A stretch of DNA of 64,000 nt from Roseivirga thermotolerans (GTDB lineage Bacteria; Bacteroidota; Bacteroidia; Cytophagales; Cyclobacteriaceae): assembly GCF_014653175.1 (NCBI RefSeq), contig NZ_BNAG01000003.1, positions 310,001 through 374,000 on the forward strand, written 5' to 3'. Positions 35,517 to 45,173 of this stretch are shown in pieces (positions within the stretch are counted from its first letter, which is position 1; every line of letters starts with the position of its first letter). Position numbers and translations under genes: made by a program. Below the pieces are notes generated by a model that saw only the letters and a list, made by a program, of their open reading frames with translations, did no database searches and was not told the DNA's origin.

Positions 35517-36959
35517 ATGAGAACTATTGAAGGCAACGAAAAGACCAAAGAAGGAAAACTTAGGCGATGGGTGGCCAATCTGCAATTGGAAAGCTGGCAG
35601 TTGGAGCTGCTCATAACGGGTTTTTCTATTTTCTTGCTGGCTAGCGGCTACGATGAATACCAGCGGTTCAAAGAAGCTTTGTACTTCGATAAGTTGGTAA
35701 AGATGAACGACAGTACTGTGATTTTCACGGCTGCCGGTCGGTTTGTGCTCAGTTCCATTCCTTTTCTTATTCGCTTTTTTCTCATTAGTCTCTTACTGCA
35801 TCTGCTGCTTAGAGGGTTCTGGATTGGTATTGTGGGCCTGAGTTCGGTTAACAATGCCATAGACTTTGAAAAGCTCAACCTCAAAGGGCCCTTTCGTAAG
35901 TACTTGCCCGCCAGGGTGAGAACCTTAGACGACCTCATTTTCTTTATCGATCAGATATCCAGTGTCATTTTTGCCTATACCTACCTGTTGGTCTTTTCTG
36001 TGCTATCGGTGGCCTTAGTAGGAGCCTTTCTGTTCATTTTATTAGGTAGTATTAATATTCTGCCACAGTATATTGGCAATCAGGCTGTTTTAGGTATAAC
36101 TGTTTTTACGGTGATGTTGCTGGCCATGCTGCTATTGGTGGCAGCCATTATTTTCTTTCTGGATACTCTTCTCTTTAGTGCTTTCAAAAAATCCCGATGG
36201 TTTTCATCCATCTATTTTCCGCTCTATAGGCTCTTTAGCATAATAAGCCTGTCGTTCATTTACAGAAGCATATATTATCACCTCATCACCAATTACAAGA
36301 AGAAGCACATTGTGAGCGTTAGTGCTACGCTGCTAGTGCTTTTGCTTTTGTCGGTGCAGTTCGGTAAATGGGACAGATACATGTATTTTCCCCATCAAAA
36401 CGGAAGCAACCGGTTTATTGTAAAAAATGATGTTTATGACGATGAAAGGGGTAATGCCTATATAAGAGAGGCCAGTATCCCTTCCAAAATAGTAGGTTCG
36501 GACTTTCTTCCTCTTTTTATTCGCTACAGCCCTGAACAAAACACCAGTTTTAAATACTTCTGCCCTGAGGTGAATTTTTTGAACGATGAAGTGACTATCA
36601 CCGATGGTATAAAGGCCGGTATGGCTTCGGCTCAAGATACTATCCACACCCTTAGCGAACTGATGTACGATGCCGGGTCTTTTGAAGAAAAGCTGGCCAG
36701 AGGATTGGCCTGTGTTCAGAAAAACTACGAGGTATATTTAGACGATGAGTTGGTGGAAAATGACTTCCTTTATACCACTCATGGCAACAGGAATGAGAAA
36801 GGTTTTTTGCAAATGCTGGATTTAACCGAGATAGAACGGGGTAAGCACGTGATCTCCATCAAGCGGCTCGACTTTCAGGGCAATCCCATGATTCAGGAAA
36901 TGTCAGACAGTCGCTTTAAAATGGTTGATATGCTGGAAATAGTATTCTGGAAAGAATAA
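35517..36959 (+). CDS. Polytopic membrane protein of unknown function
   Basis: 480 residues. Membrane segments are visible near 28-44, 77-108, 143-178, 190-217, 235-250 and 265-282, followed by a soluble C-terminal region of about 195 residues rich in charged and beta-like segments. No family was recognised. It is followed 72 bases later by an FtsX-type permease on the same strand, so joint transcription is possible, but there is no ATPase nearby to complete a transporter. Confidence 0.72.
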   Translation: MRTIEGNEKTKEGKLRRWVANLQLESWQLELLITGFSIFLLASGYDEYQRFKEALYFDKLVKMNDSTVIFTAAGRFVLSSIPFLIRFFLISLLLHLLLRGFWIGIVGLSSVNNAIDFEKLNLKGPFRKYLPARVRTLDDLIFFIDQISSVIFAYTYLLVFSVLSVALVGAFLFILLGSINILPQYIGNQAVLGITVFTVMLLAMLLLVAAIIFFLDTLLFSAFKKSRWFSSIYFPLYRLFSIISLSFIYRSIYYHLITNYKKKHIVSVSATLLVLLLLSVQFGKWDRYMYFPHQNGSNRFIVKNDVYDDERGNAYIREASIPSKIVGSDFLPLFIRYSPEQNTSFKYFCPEVNFLNDEVTITDGIKAGMASAQDTIHTLSELMYDAGSFEEKLARGLACVQKNYEVYLDDELVENDFLYTTHGNRNEKGFLQMLDLTEIERGKHVISIKRLDFQGNPMIQEMSDSRFKMVDMLEIVFWKE

Positions 36960-37031
36960 GTAACCGCTAACATAATGAGCAAGAATTAACCTGTTGGGGC
37001 TTAGTATATTAATGCTTGCAAATGCATTGAT

Positions 37032-39446
37032 ATGATTAGGAACTATCTCAAAGTTGCTCTTAGAAACATTCTCAGACAGAAGTTTTTTGCAGTTATTAAT
37101 ATCAGCGGGCTGGCCATTGGCATATCTTGCTGCCTGCTTATTTTGGCCTATGTAAGCGAGGAGTTTAGCTATGATAATTTTCACCCTGAAAAAGAAAATA
37201 TTTATCGAATAGCCTTAGACCGGAAGTTTCCTGATAACGCCTTTGTTTATGCCCGTACTCCCATGCCAATGGGCACAACCCTGGCCACCGATGTGCCCAC
37301 CGTTACTTCATTTACTCGCATTTATGCAGCCTTTAACTCCCTCACATTTGTGGATGAAGACCGTCAGTTCGATGAGCGAAATGTAATGGCAGTAGACTCA
37401 ACCTTCTTCGATTTCTTTGCTGTAGAATTTGTGGCGGGCGATAAAAACACAGCACTCGACATGCCCAACTCGCTGGTTGTAACGGAAGATATGGCCAGAA
37501 AATACTTTGGAGACGAACCGGCTGTGGGTAAACAGCTAACTATACAAAATGTGGGTGAAGTAATGGTTAGAGGGGTAGTGAAGCCAATGCCCGTAAACAG
37601 TCACTTTCATTTCGATTTTCTGTTTTCATTGAGCACTATTCCTAGCTTGTATCAGAATAATTTTTGGGGCTCTTACAATACGCATACCTATATAAAACTA
37701 GAACCTGGAACTTCGGTGGAAAGCATTGAGGCCAGTATTCGGCAGATTGTAAAGACCTATATGGAGCCTCAGGTACAGAATATTTTAGGCATAAGCTGGG
37801 CTCAGTATGAGGAGGCTGGTAACGACCACCGGTATTTTCTTCAGCCCCTGGAGTCAATTCATCTCAACTCAAACCTTCAGTGGGAAATAGAGCCCAATGG
37901 CAATAAGACAGTCGTTCATTTATTCCTGGCCATATCTATATTCATTCTTCTCATTGCCTGCATCAACTTTATTAATCTTACAACGGCACGGGCGGCCAAT
38001 AGAGCGCGCGAGGTGGGTATGCGCAAGGTGCTTGGTGCACTCAAAAACCAGCTCATAGGTCAATTTTTGGTAGAGTCAATTATTATGTGTCTGCTAGCTA
38101 CTGTGTTGGCCACCGGAATGGCCTCACTACTCTTACCTTTTTTCAATCAATTGGCCGGAAAATCATTCAGCATTGAAGGTTTGCTTAGCACAGAGGTATG
38201 CCTGGGACTGGCGGCCTTTTCCATGGCTTTAGGCATATTGGCTGGTTTATACCCGGCCTTTGTGCTTTCGGCATTCAAGCCGGTAGTTGTGCTTAAGGGC
38301 AAGGCCAGTATGGGAGCCAGAAATTCCTGGTTACGCAATACCCTGGTAATTCTTCAGTTTGGTATCTCCATTATTCTTGTGATTGGTACACTCATTATCT
38401 ATCAGCAAATCAATTACATGGTCAACAAGCCTCTTGGCTTTGATAGAGATCAGCTGGTTATAGTAGAAAGAGCAGGCATGATGGGGCAGGAGATTGAGAC
38501 GTTTAAAAACATACTATTGGACAACCCGAATATTAGTTCGGCAGCCGGAGTAAACACCTTTCCCGGCCGACAGGTAAATGGCGGAACTTTTATGGACGTG
38601 CAGGGAAGCGCCAGCGACCGGTATTTAATTCCGAACTTAAGAGGAGATTATGATTTGATTGAAACCATGGGGCTTGAAGTGATTGATGGGCGAGCTTTTG
38701 ACCGCAACATAGTAACAGATACCACTGCCATTATAATCAACGAAGCAGCCGTGCGTACTTTTGGATGGAGCGATCCAATTGGCAAACAATTGCAGCCTAT
38801 TAATGGGCCAATCTATAACGTGATTGGGGTGGTAAAAGACTTCCACTTTGAATCGTTGCATCAAAACATTGGGCCTTTGGCCTTGATGGCCTCCGACTTG
38901 CGAAACGGAGCCGGACTTATGGTATTAAAAATGGGCAACGAAAATGTGGCTTCAACCATGGCTACTATAGAACAAGCCTGGAGTAATTTTGTGCCTCAGC
39001 GCCCTCTACAACTCACCTTTGTAGATCAGGAGTTTGGGGCACTGTATGAGGCAGAAAGAAGGAGTGGCCGGTTGTTTTCTTCCTTTGCGGTACTGGCCAT
39101 AGTTATAGCCTGTTTGGGAGCCTTCGGACTGGCGGCATTTTTGGCTACTCAACGCAGAAAGGAAATTGGTATTAGAAAAGTACTTGGGGCTTCAGTGAGT
39201 AGCATTGTTCGTCTGCTGAGTATGGAGTTTGTAAAACTCATATTGTTGGCCAATCTCTTGGCCTGGCCTTTAGCTTACTATTTAATGCAGCAATGGCTAA
39301 GCAGCTTTGCCTATGCGGTGGGGGTTAATCTGTGGTATTTTGGAATAGCCACAATTGTCTCTATTCTGATAGCTCTATTGACTATATCATTCCATAGCAT
39401 AAGAGCGGCTCTTATGAACCCCTCTCATACATTGCATACGGAATAA
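37032..39446 (+). CDS. FtsX/MacB-type ABC transporter permease
   Basis: 804 residues with the start MIRNYLKVALRNILRQKFFA typical of Bacteroidota FtsX-domain permeases. A membrane segment near 20-40 precedes a MacB periplasmic core domain (about 50-260), three membrane segments (300-430), a second periplasmic domain and three more segments at the C-terminus; the two FtsX domains share motifs (EVGMRKVLGA and EIGIRKVLGA). No ATPase gene is adjacent; orphan permeases of this family are common in the phylum. Substrate unknown. Confidence 0.87.
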   Translation: MIRNYLKVALRNILRQKFFAVINISGLAIGISCCLLILAYVSEEFSYDNFHPEKENIYRIALDRKFPDNAFVYARTPMPMGTTLATDVPTVTSFTRIYAAFNSLTFVDEDRQFDERNVMAVDSTFFDFFAVEFVAGDKNTALDMPNSLVVTEDMARKYFGDEPAVGKQLTIQNVGEVMVRGVVKPMPVNSHFHFDFLFSLSTIPSLYQNNFWGSYNTHTYIKLEPGTSVESIEASIRQIVKTYMEPQVQNILGISWAQYEEAGNDHRYFLQPLESIHLNSNLQWEIEPNGNKTVVHLFLAISIFILLIACINFINLTTARAANRAREVGMRKVLGALKNQLIGQFLVESIIMCLLATVLATGMASLLLPFFNQLAGKSFSIEGLLSTEVCLGLAAFSMALGILAGLYPAFVLSAFKPVVVLKGKASMGARNSWLRNTLVILQFGISIILVIGTLIIYQQINYMVNKPLGFDRDQLVIVERAGMMGQEIETFKNILLDNPNISSAAGVNTFPGRQVNGGTFMDVQGSASDRYLIPNLRGDYDLIETMGLEVIDGRAFDRNIVTDTTAIIINEAAVRTFGWSDPIGKQLQPINGPIYNVIGVVKDFHFESLHQNIGPLALMASDLRNGAGLMVLKMGNENVASTMATIEQAWSNFVPQRPLQLTFVDQEFGALYEAERRSGRLFSSFAVLAIVIACLGAFGLAAFLATQRRKEIGIRKVLGASVSSIVRLLSMEFVKLILLANLLAWPLAYYLMQQWLSSFAYAVGVNLWYFGIATIVSILIALLTISFHSIRAALMNPSHTLHTE

Positions 39447-39470
39447 TCTATTTGGTGAAGAAGGGAGTCC

Positions 39471-39569
39471 TTATTGTCCTTTTACGATTTGACGAATCTT
39501 AAGAAATACAAAACCAAAGATCATCAAATAACCAGTTGCCATTAGGGTAAGTGTTGTTTCAATTGCCAT
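39471..39569 (-). CDS. Possible 32-residue membrane peptide
   Basis: An open frame from ATG 39569 to TAA 39471 translates to a peptide beginning MAIETTLTLMATGYLMIFGF, with one hydrophobic segment (about 5-23) and a basic tail (KIRQIVKGQ). A purine-rich AAGAAAGAGAT precedes the ATG. Single membrane helix plus positive tail is the common plan of bacterial small membrane proteins. It sits alone in a 245-base gap between converging genes. Conservation was not tested, so it may be chance. Confidence 0.45.
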   Translation of the reverse strand: MAIETTLTLMATGYLMIFGFVFLKIRQIVKGQ

Positions 39570-39691
39570 ATCTCTTTCTTAATGTTTATTCAAAATTGAG
39601 ACATTTGGGCAGGGTATGACTGAGCGATTTGCTCAAATTGTTTTCTACGTATTTTGCGTAGACGGCCTATGGTTTACCCTATGGCCTAGGG

Positions 39692-40621
39692 CTATCTCCA
39701 CCGTATACGATTAAACTTTTTGGCCTTCACAAAGCTATCGGGGATATTCTTTACAATACTTTCTCTGAGGCTTTCCAGTACCGCTTCTTTATTGAATCCC
39801 TTATGTACAGCCAGACTTATCTCTCGGGTAGGCTCTGGCTTTTCGAAGCGTTTTATGCGCAAATCATCCATTTGATCTATTACTGAAAGTTCAGGTACAA
39901 GGGTGTAGCCCATGTGGTTTTTTACCAGGTTGCGCAATGTTTCAATGGAGCCACTTTCATAACTAATGTTTTCCATTTTGGACGAGCGCCTTTGGTTGCA
40001 AAGAGAAAGTACCTGATCGCGCAGGCAATGCCCCTGATTGAGCAGCCATAAGCCTTTCTCGGGCAATTGCTCGGGAGTAACAGATCTGCGGGCAAAAAGT
40101 GGGTGCTGTTCGGCAACGTAGAGTAAAAAAGGCTCGTTGTACAGCGGGATTTCACGGATGTTGGATTCATCGAGAGGGGTGGCCAAAATACCAATGTCCA
40201 GCAGATCGTGTTTGATGTCATGGATAATTTGTTCCGATTCAATTTCCCTTACCTTCAGCGAAATTTTTGGATTGTTATCAGTGAAGTGTTTTAAAAAACG
40301 AGGCATAAGATAGGGCGCAACGGTAGGAATTACGCCAATGCGGAATACCCCACTCATGGCATCTTTCTCCGTATTTACATAGTCTTTCAAACCATTTACC
40401 TCTCTCAGAATTTGGCGAGCCCTATCTATGATCTGTCGCCCGGTTTTTGTCGGTTCTATAGGGTGCTTGGACCGGTCGAAAATCAATGTCCCCATTTCGT
40501 TTTCCAGCTTTTTTATTTGCAGCGTTAGCGTGGGCTGCGTAACAAAGCAACTGTCGGCTGCCGTAACAAAATGGCGGTGAGTGTCTAAGGCAACGATGTA
40601 CTCTAATTGTTGTAATGTCAT
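39692..40621 (-). CDS. oxyR: OxyR-type LysR regulator of peroxide response
   Basis: 309 residues. The N-terminal winged helix-turn-helix (about 1-60) has FVTQPTLTLQIKKLE, and the regulatory domain carries the redox cysteines C199 and C208 in QGHCLRDQVLSLC, the positions used in the E. coli protein for peroxide sensing. It is divergent from dps with 61 bases between starts, the classic regulator-target arrangement, so dps is its likely target. Confidence 0.9.
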   Translation of the reverse strand: MTLQQLEYIVALDTHRHFVTAADSCFVTQPTLTLQIKKLENEMGTLIFDRSKHPIEPTKTGRQIIDRARQILREVNGLKDYVNTEKDAMSGVFRIGVIPTVAPYLMPRFLKHFTDNNPKISLKVREIESEQIIHDIKHDLLDIGILATPLDESNIREIPLYNEPFLLYVAEQHPLFARRSVTPEQLPEKGLWLLNQGHCLRDQVLSLCNQRRSSKMENISYESGSIETLRNLVKNHMGYTLVPELSVIDQMDDLRIKRFEKPEPTREISLAVHKGFNKEAVLESLRESIVKNIPDSFVKAKKFNRIRWR

Positions 40622-40682
40622 ATTTATGAAATCAATAGAGAGTAAAGGAACATATAAATTCTAAATATAGTTGGATTATTGT

Positions 40683-41171
40683 ATGAGTACAGTAAAAACA
40701 GAACTTAAAACAGAAATGCAAATGGGAATACAAGCAGATTCACCAGTAGTTGAAAAACTCAACCAACTTTTAATTAATTATCAGGTGCACTACCAAAACC
40801 TCAGACTTTTTCACTGGAACGTGAAGGGGCCTTTTTTCTTTGTGTTGCACGATAAATTTGAAGAACTCTACAGAGAAGCTGCCGAAAAGATAGATGAGAT
40901 TGCCGAAAGGGTGCTGGCTCTGGGGGGCACTCCCAAAGGTTCGTTAAAAAACATTGTATCCAACGCACATGTAGAATCTCATGAGGAGATAATGGAGGCC
41001 AATAAAATGGTAGAAGCTGTTGTAACGGCCAACAAAATTCTAATTGGCAACCTCAATGAGTTGCTCGATGCGGCCGGTAAGACCAACGATGAGGGAACTA
41101 CGGATATCTTTACCTCCTATATTCAGGAGCTCGAGAAACAAAACTGGATGTTCAAATCTTATTTACAATAG
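40683..41171 (+). CDS. dps: Dps family ferritin-like DNA-binding protein
   Basis: 162 residues from ATG 40683; an in-frame TTG 12 bases upstream is less likely. The ferroxidase-type motif HWNVKGPFFFVLHDKFEELY places H44, H56 and E60 in the conserved pattern, and EKIDEIAERVLALGGTPKG follows. It oxidises and stores iron with hydrogen peroxide and may shield DNA. It pairs with the divergent oxyR and is followed 3 bases later by a thioesterase. Confidence 0.92.
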   Translation: MSTVKTELKTEMQMGIQADSPVVEKLNQLLINYQVHYQNLRLFHWNVKGPFFFVLHDKFEELYREAAEKIDEIAERVLALGGTPKGSLKNIVSNAHVESHEEIMEANKMVEAVVTANKILIGNLNELLDAAGKTNDEGTTDIFTSYIQELEKQNWMFKSYLQ

Positions 41172-41174
41172 CCT

Positions 41175-41564
41175 ATGAATTTCCATACCAGAAAATGGGT
41201 GAAACCGGAAGACCTTAACCCCAACGGAACACTATTTGGGGGGAGTCTTCTGGCTTGGATCGATGAGGAGGCAGCGCTTTATGCGGTGGTTCAATTGGAG
41301 AATAAACATGTGGTAACCAAGTTTATTTCGGAGATCAACTTTATCTCAGCTCCTCGGCAGGGCGATATTATTGAAATAGGAATAGAGGCAGTGGCTTTTG
41401 GAACCACCTCCATTACCATGAGGTGTGAGGTGAGAAATAAAATCACCAGAGAAGATATTCTCTCTATTGATAAGATAATAATGGTTAACCTGGGAGAAGA
41501 TGGTAAACCTAAGCCGCATGGTAAAACCAAAATAGAGTATGTGAAAGATAGACTCTCTTCGTAG
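41175..41564 (+). CDS. Hotdog-fold acyl-CoA thioesterase
   Basis: 129 residues, YciA-like. The N-terminal segment NPNGTLFGGSLLAWIDEEAA holds the catalytic hotdog helix, with GDIIEIGIEAVAFGTTSIT following. Family members hydrolyse acyl-CoA esters in the cytosol; chain preference cannot be told. It starts 3 bases after dps and is probably in the same transcript. Confidence 0.85.
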   Translation: MNFHTRKWVKPEDLNPNGTLFGGSLLAWIDEEAALYAVVQLENKHVVTKFISEINFISAPRQGDIIEIGIEAVAFGTTSITMRCEVRNKITREDILSIDKIIMVNLGEDGKPKPHGKTKIEYVKDRLSS

Positions 41565-41597
41565 TATACGAATGAAGTCCTCGTGTTTAAAAAGATT

Positions 41598-41629
41598 CAA
41601 GAACCTGTTTACTCGTAAGCAGGTTCTTG
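41598..41629. terminator. Hairpin between converging thioesterase and rsgA genes
   Basis: CAAGAACCTG (41598-41607) and CAGGTTCTTG (41620-41629) form a perfect 10-base stem. The T tract after it is weak, so termination is plausible but not certain. Confidence 0.6.
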
Positions 41630-41650
41630 TGGTATCTTAAGTTTTCCTTA

Positions 41651-42574
41651 TTACCTGTGACTGTCATAATCTTCCAGCATGCTTAGGTAGCTCATGTAGC
41701 GTTCAGGAAAAATTTCTCCGTCTTCCAGAGCTTCTACTATCCGGCATCCGGGTTCGTTTACATGCAGACAGTTGTTGAAACGACATTCACCCAAATGCTC
41801 CCTCATTTCAGGAAAGTAATGACTAATTTCTTCAGGTTCCATATCTACCAGACCAAGCTCTTTGATACCGGGAGTATCAATGACTTTGGAAACGCCATCT
41901 ATATCGAACATTTCGGCAAATGTAGTGGTGTGTGTGCCTTTATTTGCAAAGGCCGATACCTCTCCGGTTTTCTGTTTTAACCCGGGTATCAGGGCGTTGA
42001 GCAAAGTGGATTTGCCTACTCCTGAGTGCCCTGCAATGAGTGTTGTTTTATTTTTGAGGTATGATAGAACCGTGTCAATTCCTTCTTGGGTTTCGAGCGA
42101 AATAAGGTCGGTAGTATAGCCAATATGCTCATACATTTCTTGCCATTCATTTACCTTCTCAAGCTCTTTTTCGTTTAGCAGGTCTTTCTTGTTAAAGATA
42201 ACCAGGCTTGGAATTCGAAACGATTCGGCACTTACCAGAAACCGATCGATGAACCCCTGAGAGGTTCTCGGAAATGACACCGTAGCCAATAAAAGTGTTT
42301 GGTCTAGATTAGAGGCCAGTATATGCGAAAACCCACTCTTACGTGTAGATTTCCTGATCAGATAGTTTTCTCTGTTTAAAATGCCCGTTATAAGCCCCGT
42401 ATTTTCATGCTGTTCATCAGGCTCAAGTTCAACAAAATCGCCCACGGCAATGGGGTTGTTTACTTTTAACCCTTTTTGCTTGAATTTACCCCTTAGCCTG
42501 CTTTGGTAAACTTTTCCATCTTCGGCTTTTACATCATACCAACTGCCGGTCGATTTGTATACCTGCCCCTTCAT
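41651..42574 (-). CDS. rsgA: Ribosome small-subunit GTPase RsgA
   Basis: 307 residues with an N-terminal OB fold, then a circularly permuted GTPase: NKKDLL (G4) comes before GHSGVGKST (G1, near 180-188) and DTPG (G3), and the C-terminal zinc motif CRFNNCLHVNEPGC follows. It acts in late 30S assembly. Its start overlaps the stop of waaA by 4 bases, so the two are translationally coupled though functionally unrelated. Confidence 0.95.
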   Translation of the reverse strand: MKGQVYKSTGSWYDVKAEDGKVYQSRLRGKFKQKGLKVNNPIAVGDFVELEPDEQHENTGLITGILNRENYLIRKSTRKSGFSHILASNLDQTLLLATVSFPRTSQGFIDRFLVSAESFRIPSLVIFNKKDLLNEKELEKVNEWQEMYEHIGYTTDLISLETQEGIDTVLSYLKNKTTLIAGHSGVGKSTLLNALIPGLKQKTGEVSAFANKGTHTTTFAEMFDIDGVSKVIDTPGIKELGLVDMEPEEISHYFPEMREHLGECRFNNCLHVNEPGCRIVEALEDGEIFPERYMSYLSMLEDYDSHR

Positions 42575-43806
42575 TGTAAAATCCCTTTTAAATGACGCAT
42601 TATTTTTTCCGTGGCTCCGGCATTTTCAAGCACATAGTTTTGGCAAATGGTCGAGGCAACTTCTCGTTCTTCTTTATTCATTAGTTTTTTTAGAGCCTCA
42701 TAGGCCTCCTGCTTATTGGCAATGGCAATAGCTCCTCCAAGTTCAATAAGTTCGGTAGACTCAGGAAACTTTTCCAAACCCTTATTGCCAAATGTAACCG
42801 GCAATCCAAAGGCAACGGCTTCGAGTATGTTGTGTAGCCCATCGCCAAATGCTCCGCCAATGTAGGCAAAGTGGCCATATTGGTAAACGGAAGAGAGCAT
42901 TCCAATGGTATCTAATATGAGCACAGCAGTGTTTTCTAAGTTTTTGCTGTCGGTGTACAGGCTATAATCTACCGATAGGTGCCTGGTGATTTTATTGAGA
43001 GCTTCCGGCTCTACAAGGTGAGGAGCAATAATCACTTTGATCTTTCCGGAAAAGTCATGGATGAACTGTTCAATTACCAGCATATCTTCTGGCCATGCGC
43101 TACCCACAATCAGGGTAGTGTAATCTTTCGTCCAGCGTGCAATTTCCGGGTAGTGCTGAGGCTTAGATATGGTTTGAATCACCCTGTCGAATCGGGTGTC
43201 TCCAGAAACAGAGGCTCGATCTATTCCTATGGACTTAAGCATTTGAAGCGAAGACTGATTTTGTACAAAGAGGTGGTCGAACCTATGCAGCATTTTGCGG
43301 TAAAAGGCCCCATACTTTTTAAAGAAGATGTGTTTTGGAGTAAAAAGTGCAGAGATAGAAACAAGGGGGACTCGCTGCTCGCTGCAGGCCTTAAGGTAGA
43401 AATGCCAGAATTCATATTTTATGAACACCGCCATTTCGGGTTTAAGAGTCTCTACAAATCGCCTGGCATTTTTGGGTGTATCTAATGGAAGATAACATAC
43501 CCAACTGGCTACGGGATGGTTTTTTCGATACAAAAAGCCGGAGGGTGAAAAGAAACTGACTACCAGTTGGTGGTTAGGGAATTGTTGGCGCACAGACTGC
43601 ATCACCGGCAGCCCCTGCTCGAACTCTCCCAACGAAGCCGCGTGAAACCAAATCACGGGCTCCTGGTGTTCCGCTTTGAAATGTTCTAGCTGAGACCATA
43701 TCTTCTGGCGGCCTCTCACAAACTCTTTTGCTTTAGTATTGAACATGCCCGCCATTCTAATAATGGCTCCATAACAGTATATGGCAATGGTATAAAGGGC
43801 AGACAT
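42571..43806 (-). CDS. waaA: 3-deoxy-D-manno-octulosonic acid transferase
   Basis: 411 residues. An N-terminal anchor-like helix is followed by AASLGEFEQGLPV, a WaaA/KdtA hallmark, and the C-terminal GT-B domain with VGSAWPED and IGGAFGDGLHNILEAVAFGLP. It adds Kdo to lipid A precursor at the inner membrane. First gene of a pair with rsgA. Confidence 0.93.
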   Translation of the reverse strand: MSALYTIAIYCYGAIIRMAGMFNTKAKEFVRGRQKIWSQLEHFKAEHQEPVIWFHAASLGEFEQGLPVMQSVRQQFPNHQLVVSFFSPSGFLYRKNHPVASWVCYLPLDTPKNARRFVETLKPEMAVFIKYEFWHFYLKACSEQRVPLVSISALFTPKHIFFKKYGAFYRKMLHRFDHLFVQNQSSLQMLKSIGIDRASVSGDTRFDRVIQTISKPQHYPEIARWTKDYTTLIVGSAWPEDMLVIEQFIHDFSGKIKVIIAPHLVEPEALNKITRHLSVDYSLYTDSKNLENTAVLILDTIGMLSSVYQYGHFAYIGGAFGDGLHNILEAVAFGLPVTFGNKGLEKFPESTELIELGGAIAIANKQEAYEALKKLMNKEEREVASTICQNYVLENAGATEKIMRHLKGILQ

Positions 43807-43831
43807 TTTGTTTCTTCAGGATAATAAGCCC

Positions 43832-43839
43832 CAAAGATA
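43832..43839 (-). promoter_or_regulatory. -7 element (TATCTTTG) of waaA-rsgA
   Basis: The minus-strand octamer TATCTTTG fits TAnnTTTG and lies 25 bases before the waaA ATG. No spaced TTTG is evident upstream. Confidence 0.45.
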
Positions 43840-43949
43840 GAGGCTTTGTCCGATCCTTGGGCTAATTCTTTGCGCTCTTATACCGCGCATGTATTGCTCA
43901 ATTAAATTCGATTGAAAAATTCGTAACTTGTTGAGGCAATTCAAACTCA

Positions 43950-44498
43950 ATGAAAAAGCTATTTTTTGCTTCCCTTATACTTTTTTTAGCGGCTTGTACA
44001 GAAGAAGGTCCTACCATTACCGAACCTGCGTCCGGTTCTTTTCAATTCAATATTTCGCGCCATACCATTAATAATTCGGCCACTTTAGAAGCAACGGTGG
44101 AGAAGAATGTTGTGCCGGCTCAGGTGTTTAATAGAAATGGTTCACAAATACGATCGATAGAACTGGTTGATCTAAAAGCGACCATACAGAATTACAACAA
44201 TAGCGGGTCGGCCGAAGAGCGTATGACGCTTATTTTGCAGACAAGAATAGATGATCAGCTCACGGAAATAGGCAGGTTGGAAGAACTGGTTCTTGAAAAT
44301 AAGTCGGGTATTGTTTTATTTGAAGAAGGAAACAGTAAGTCGGTTTTATCTTCTGCCCAAGTAGGAAGTTTGGAAGCAATTCTCGATAATTACGAACCAT
44401 TCAGCTTTGTGCTGACCACTCAATTGAACAAGACTGTAGACAGTGACTTCTCTGTCGTATTATCACTGAATGTAAACCTAATGGTGGCCCATGATTGA
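43950..44498 (+). CDS. Small lipoprotein of a paralogous family, member 1
   Basis: 182 residues. Lipobox LAAC with C16 after a short hydrophobic leader. The mature part is beta-rich with no catalytic motif. Its second half, GIVLFEEGNSKSVLSSAQVG through a conserved DFSVVLSLNVNL, aligns by eye with the gene immediately downstream, so the two appear to be paralogues. Function unknown; context suggests an outer-membrane complex with the DUF6588 protein two genes on. Confidence 0.7.
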   Translation: MKKLFFASLILFLAACTEEGPTITEPASGSFQFNISRHTINNSATLEATVEKNVVPAQVFNRNGSQIRSIELVDLKATIQNYNNSGSAEERMTLILQTRIDDQLTEIGRLEELVLENKSGIVLFEEGNSKSVLSSAQVGSLEAILDNYEPFSFVLTTQLNKTVDSDFSVVLSLNVNLMVAHD

Positions 44499-44571
44499 TT
44501 TTGTTGAGCCCCAGGCGTTACTTTCCTTTGCTGCACTAACTAACTAAATTATTAACATTAACTATTTAATC

Positions 44572-45159
44572 ATGCAAAAACGTCTTTTACCATTTTTATC
44601 ACTGTTACTGGTGATTTGGGGATGTGGAGATGCTGGCATTGAGTCAGACATTTCTAAAAATGTGGCTATCGACCCGATTGAAGTTCAGCTATCTGTACCT
44701 CCCATTTTTGTTGGACAAAGAGTTGATGAAACTCCACCAATCAACACAAACACCGGAGCCATTGATATATCTGACAACGAATTCAGTGAATATCTGGACG
44801 ATGCGGAGCGCTTTACCATTAACAAAATTACTTACAGTATTGTAGGATTTCCGCAAAACAGCGAAGCCGATTTGGATTTGAGTATAGACATTGAGATTGG
44901 TCAGAACACCCAAGAGTTACTTTCTATTTTGGTGGCCGATGCACAGTCTAATGTAACCGATGTAGTATTGTTTGAAGCGGGAACTCCCGGAAACGTAAAC
45001 CTCAACGCAATTGCAGACCTGGAGAACGCATTGCTTAATGGCCAAACTTTTGCCATGGATATTGAAATTATAGGCAGAGATGTGCTCTTGAGAGAGGAGG
45101 AAGTAAACTTCCAGTTGGTGTTCAAATTTGATGTAACTACAAGAATTAAACTTGACTAA
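44572..45159 (+). CDS. Small lipoprotein of a paralogous family, member 2
   Basis: 195 residues. Leader ending VIWGC (C18) marks a lipoprotein. The stretch DVVLFEAGTPGNVNLNAIAD and the ending VNFQLVFKFDVTTRI correspond to segments of the upstream lipoprotein. The mature part is acidic, beta-rich and Asp/Asn/Ile-rich. It starts 73 bases after member 1 and ends 14 bases before the DUF6588 gene, so the three probably form one unit. Confidence 0.7.
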   Translation: MQKRLLPFLSLLLVIWGCGDAGIESDISKNVAIDPIEVQLSVPPIFVGQRVDETPPINTNTGAIDISDNEFSEYLDDAERFTINKITYSIVGFPQNSEADLDLSIDIEIGQNTQELLSILVADAQSNVTDVVLFEAGTPGNVNLNAIADLENALLNGQTFAMDIEIIGRDVLLREEEVNFQLVFKFDVTTRIKLD

Positions 45160-45173
45160 TCTTCAACCAAAAG

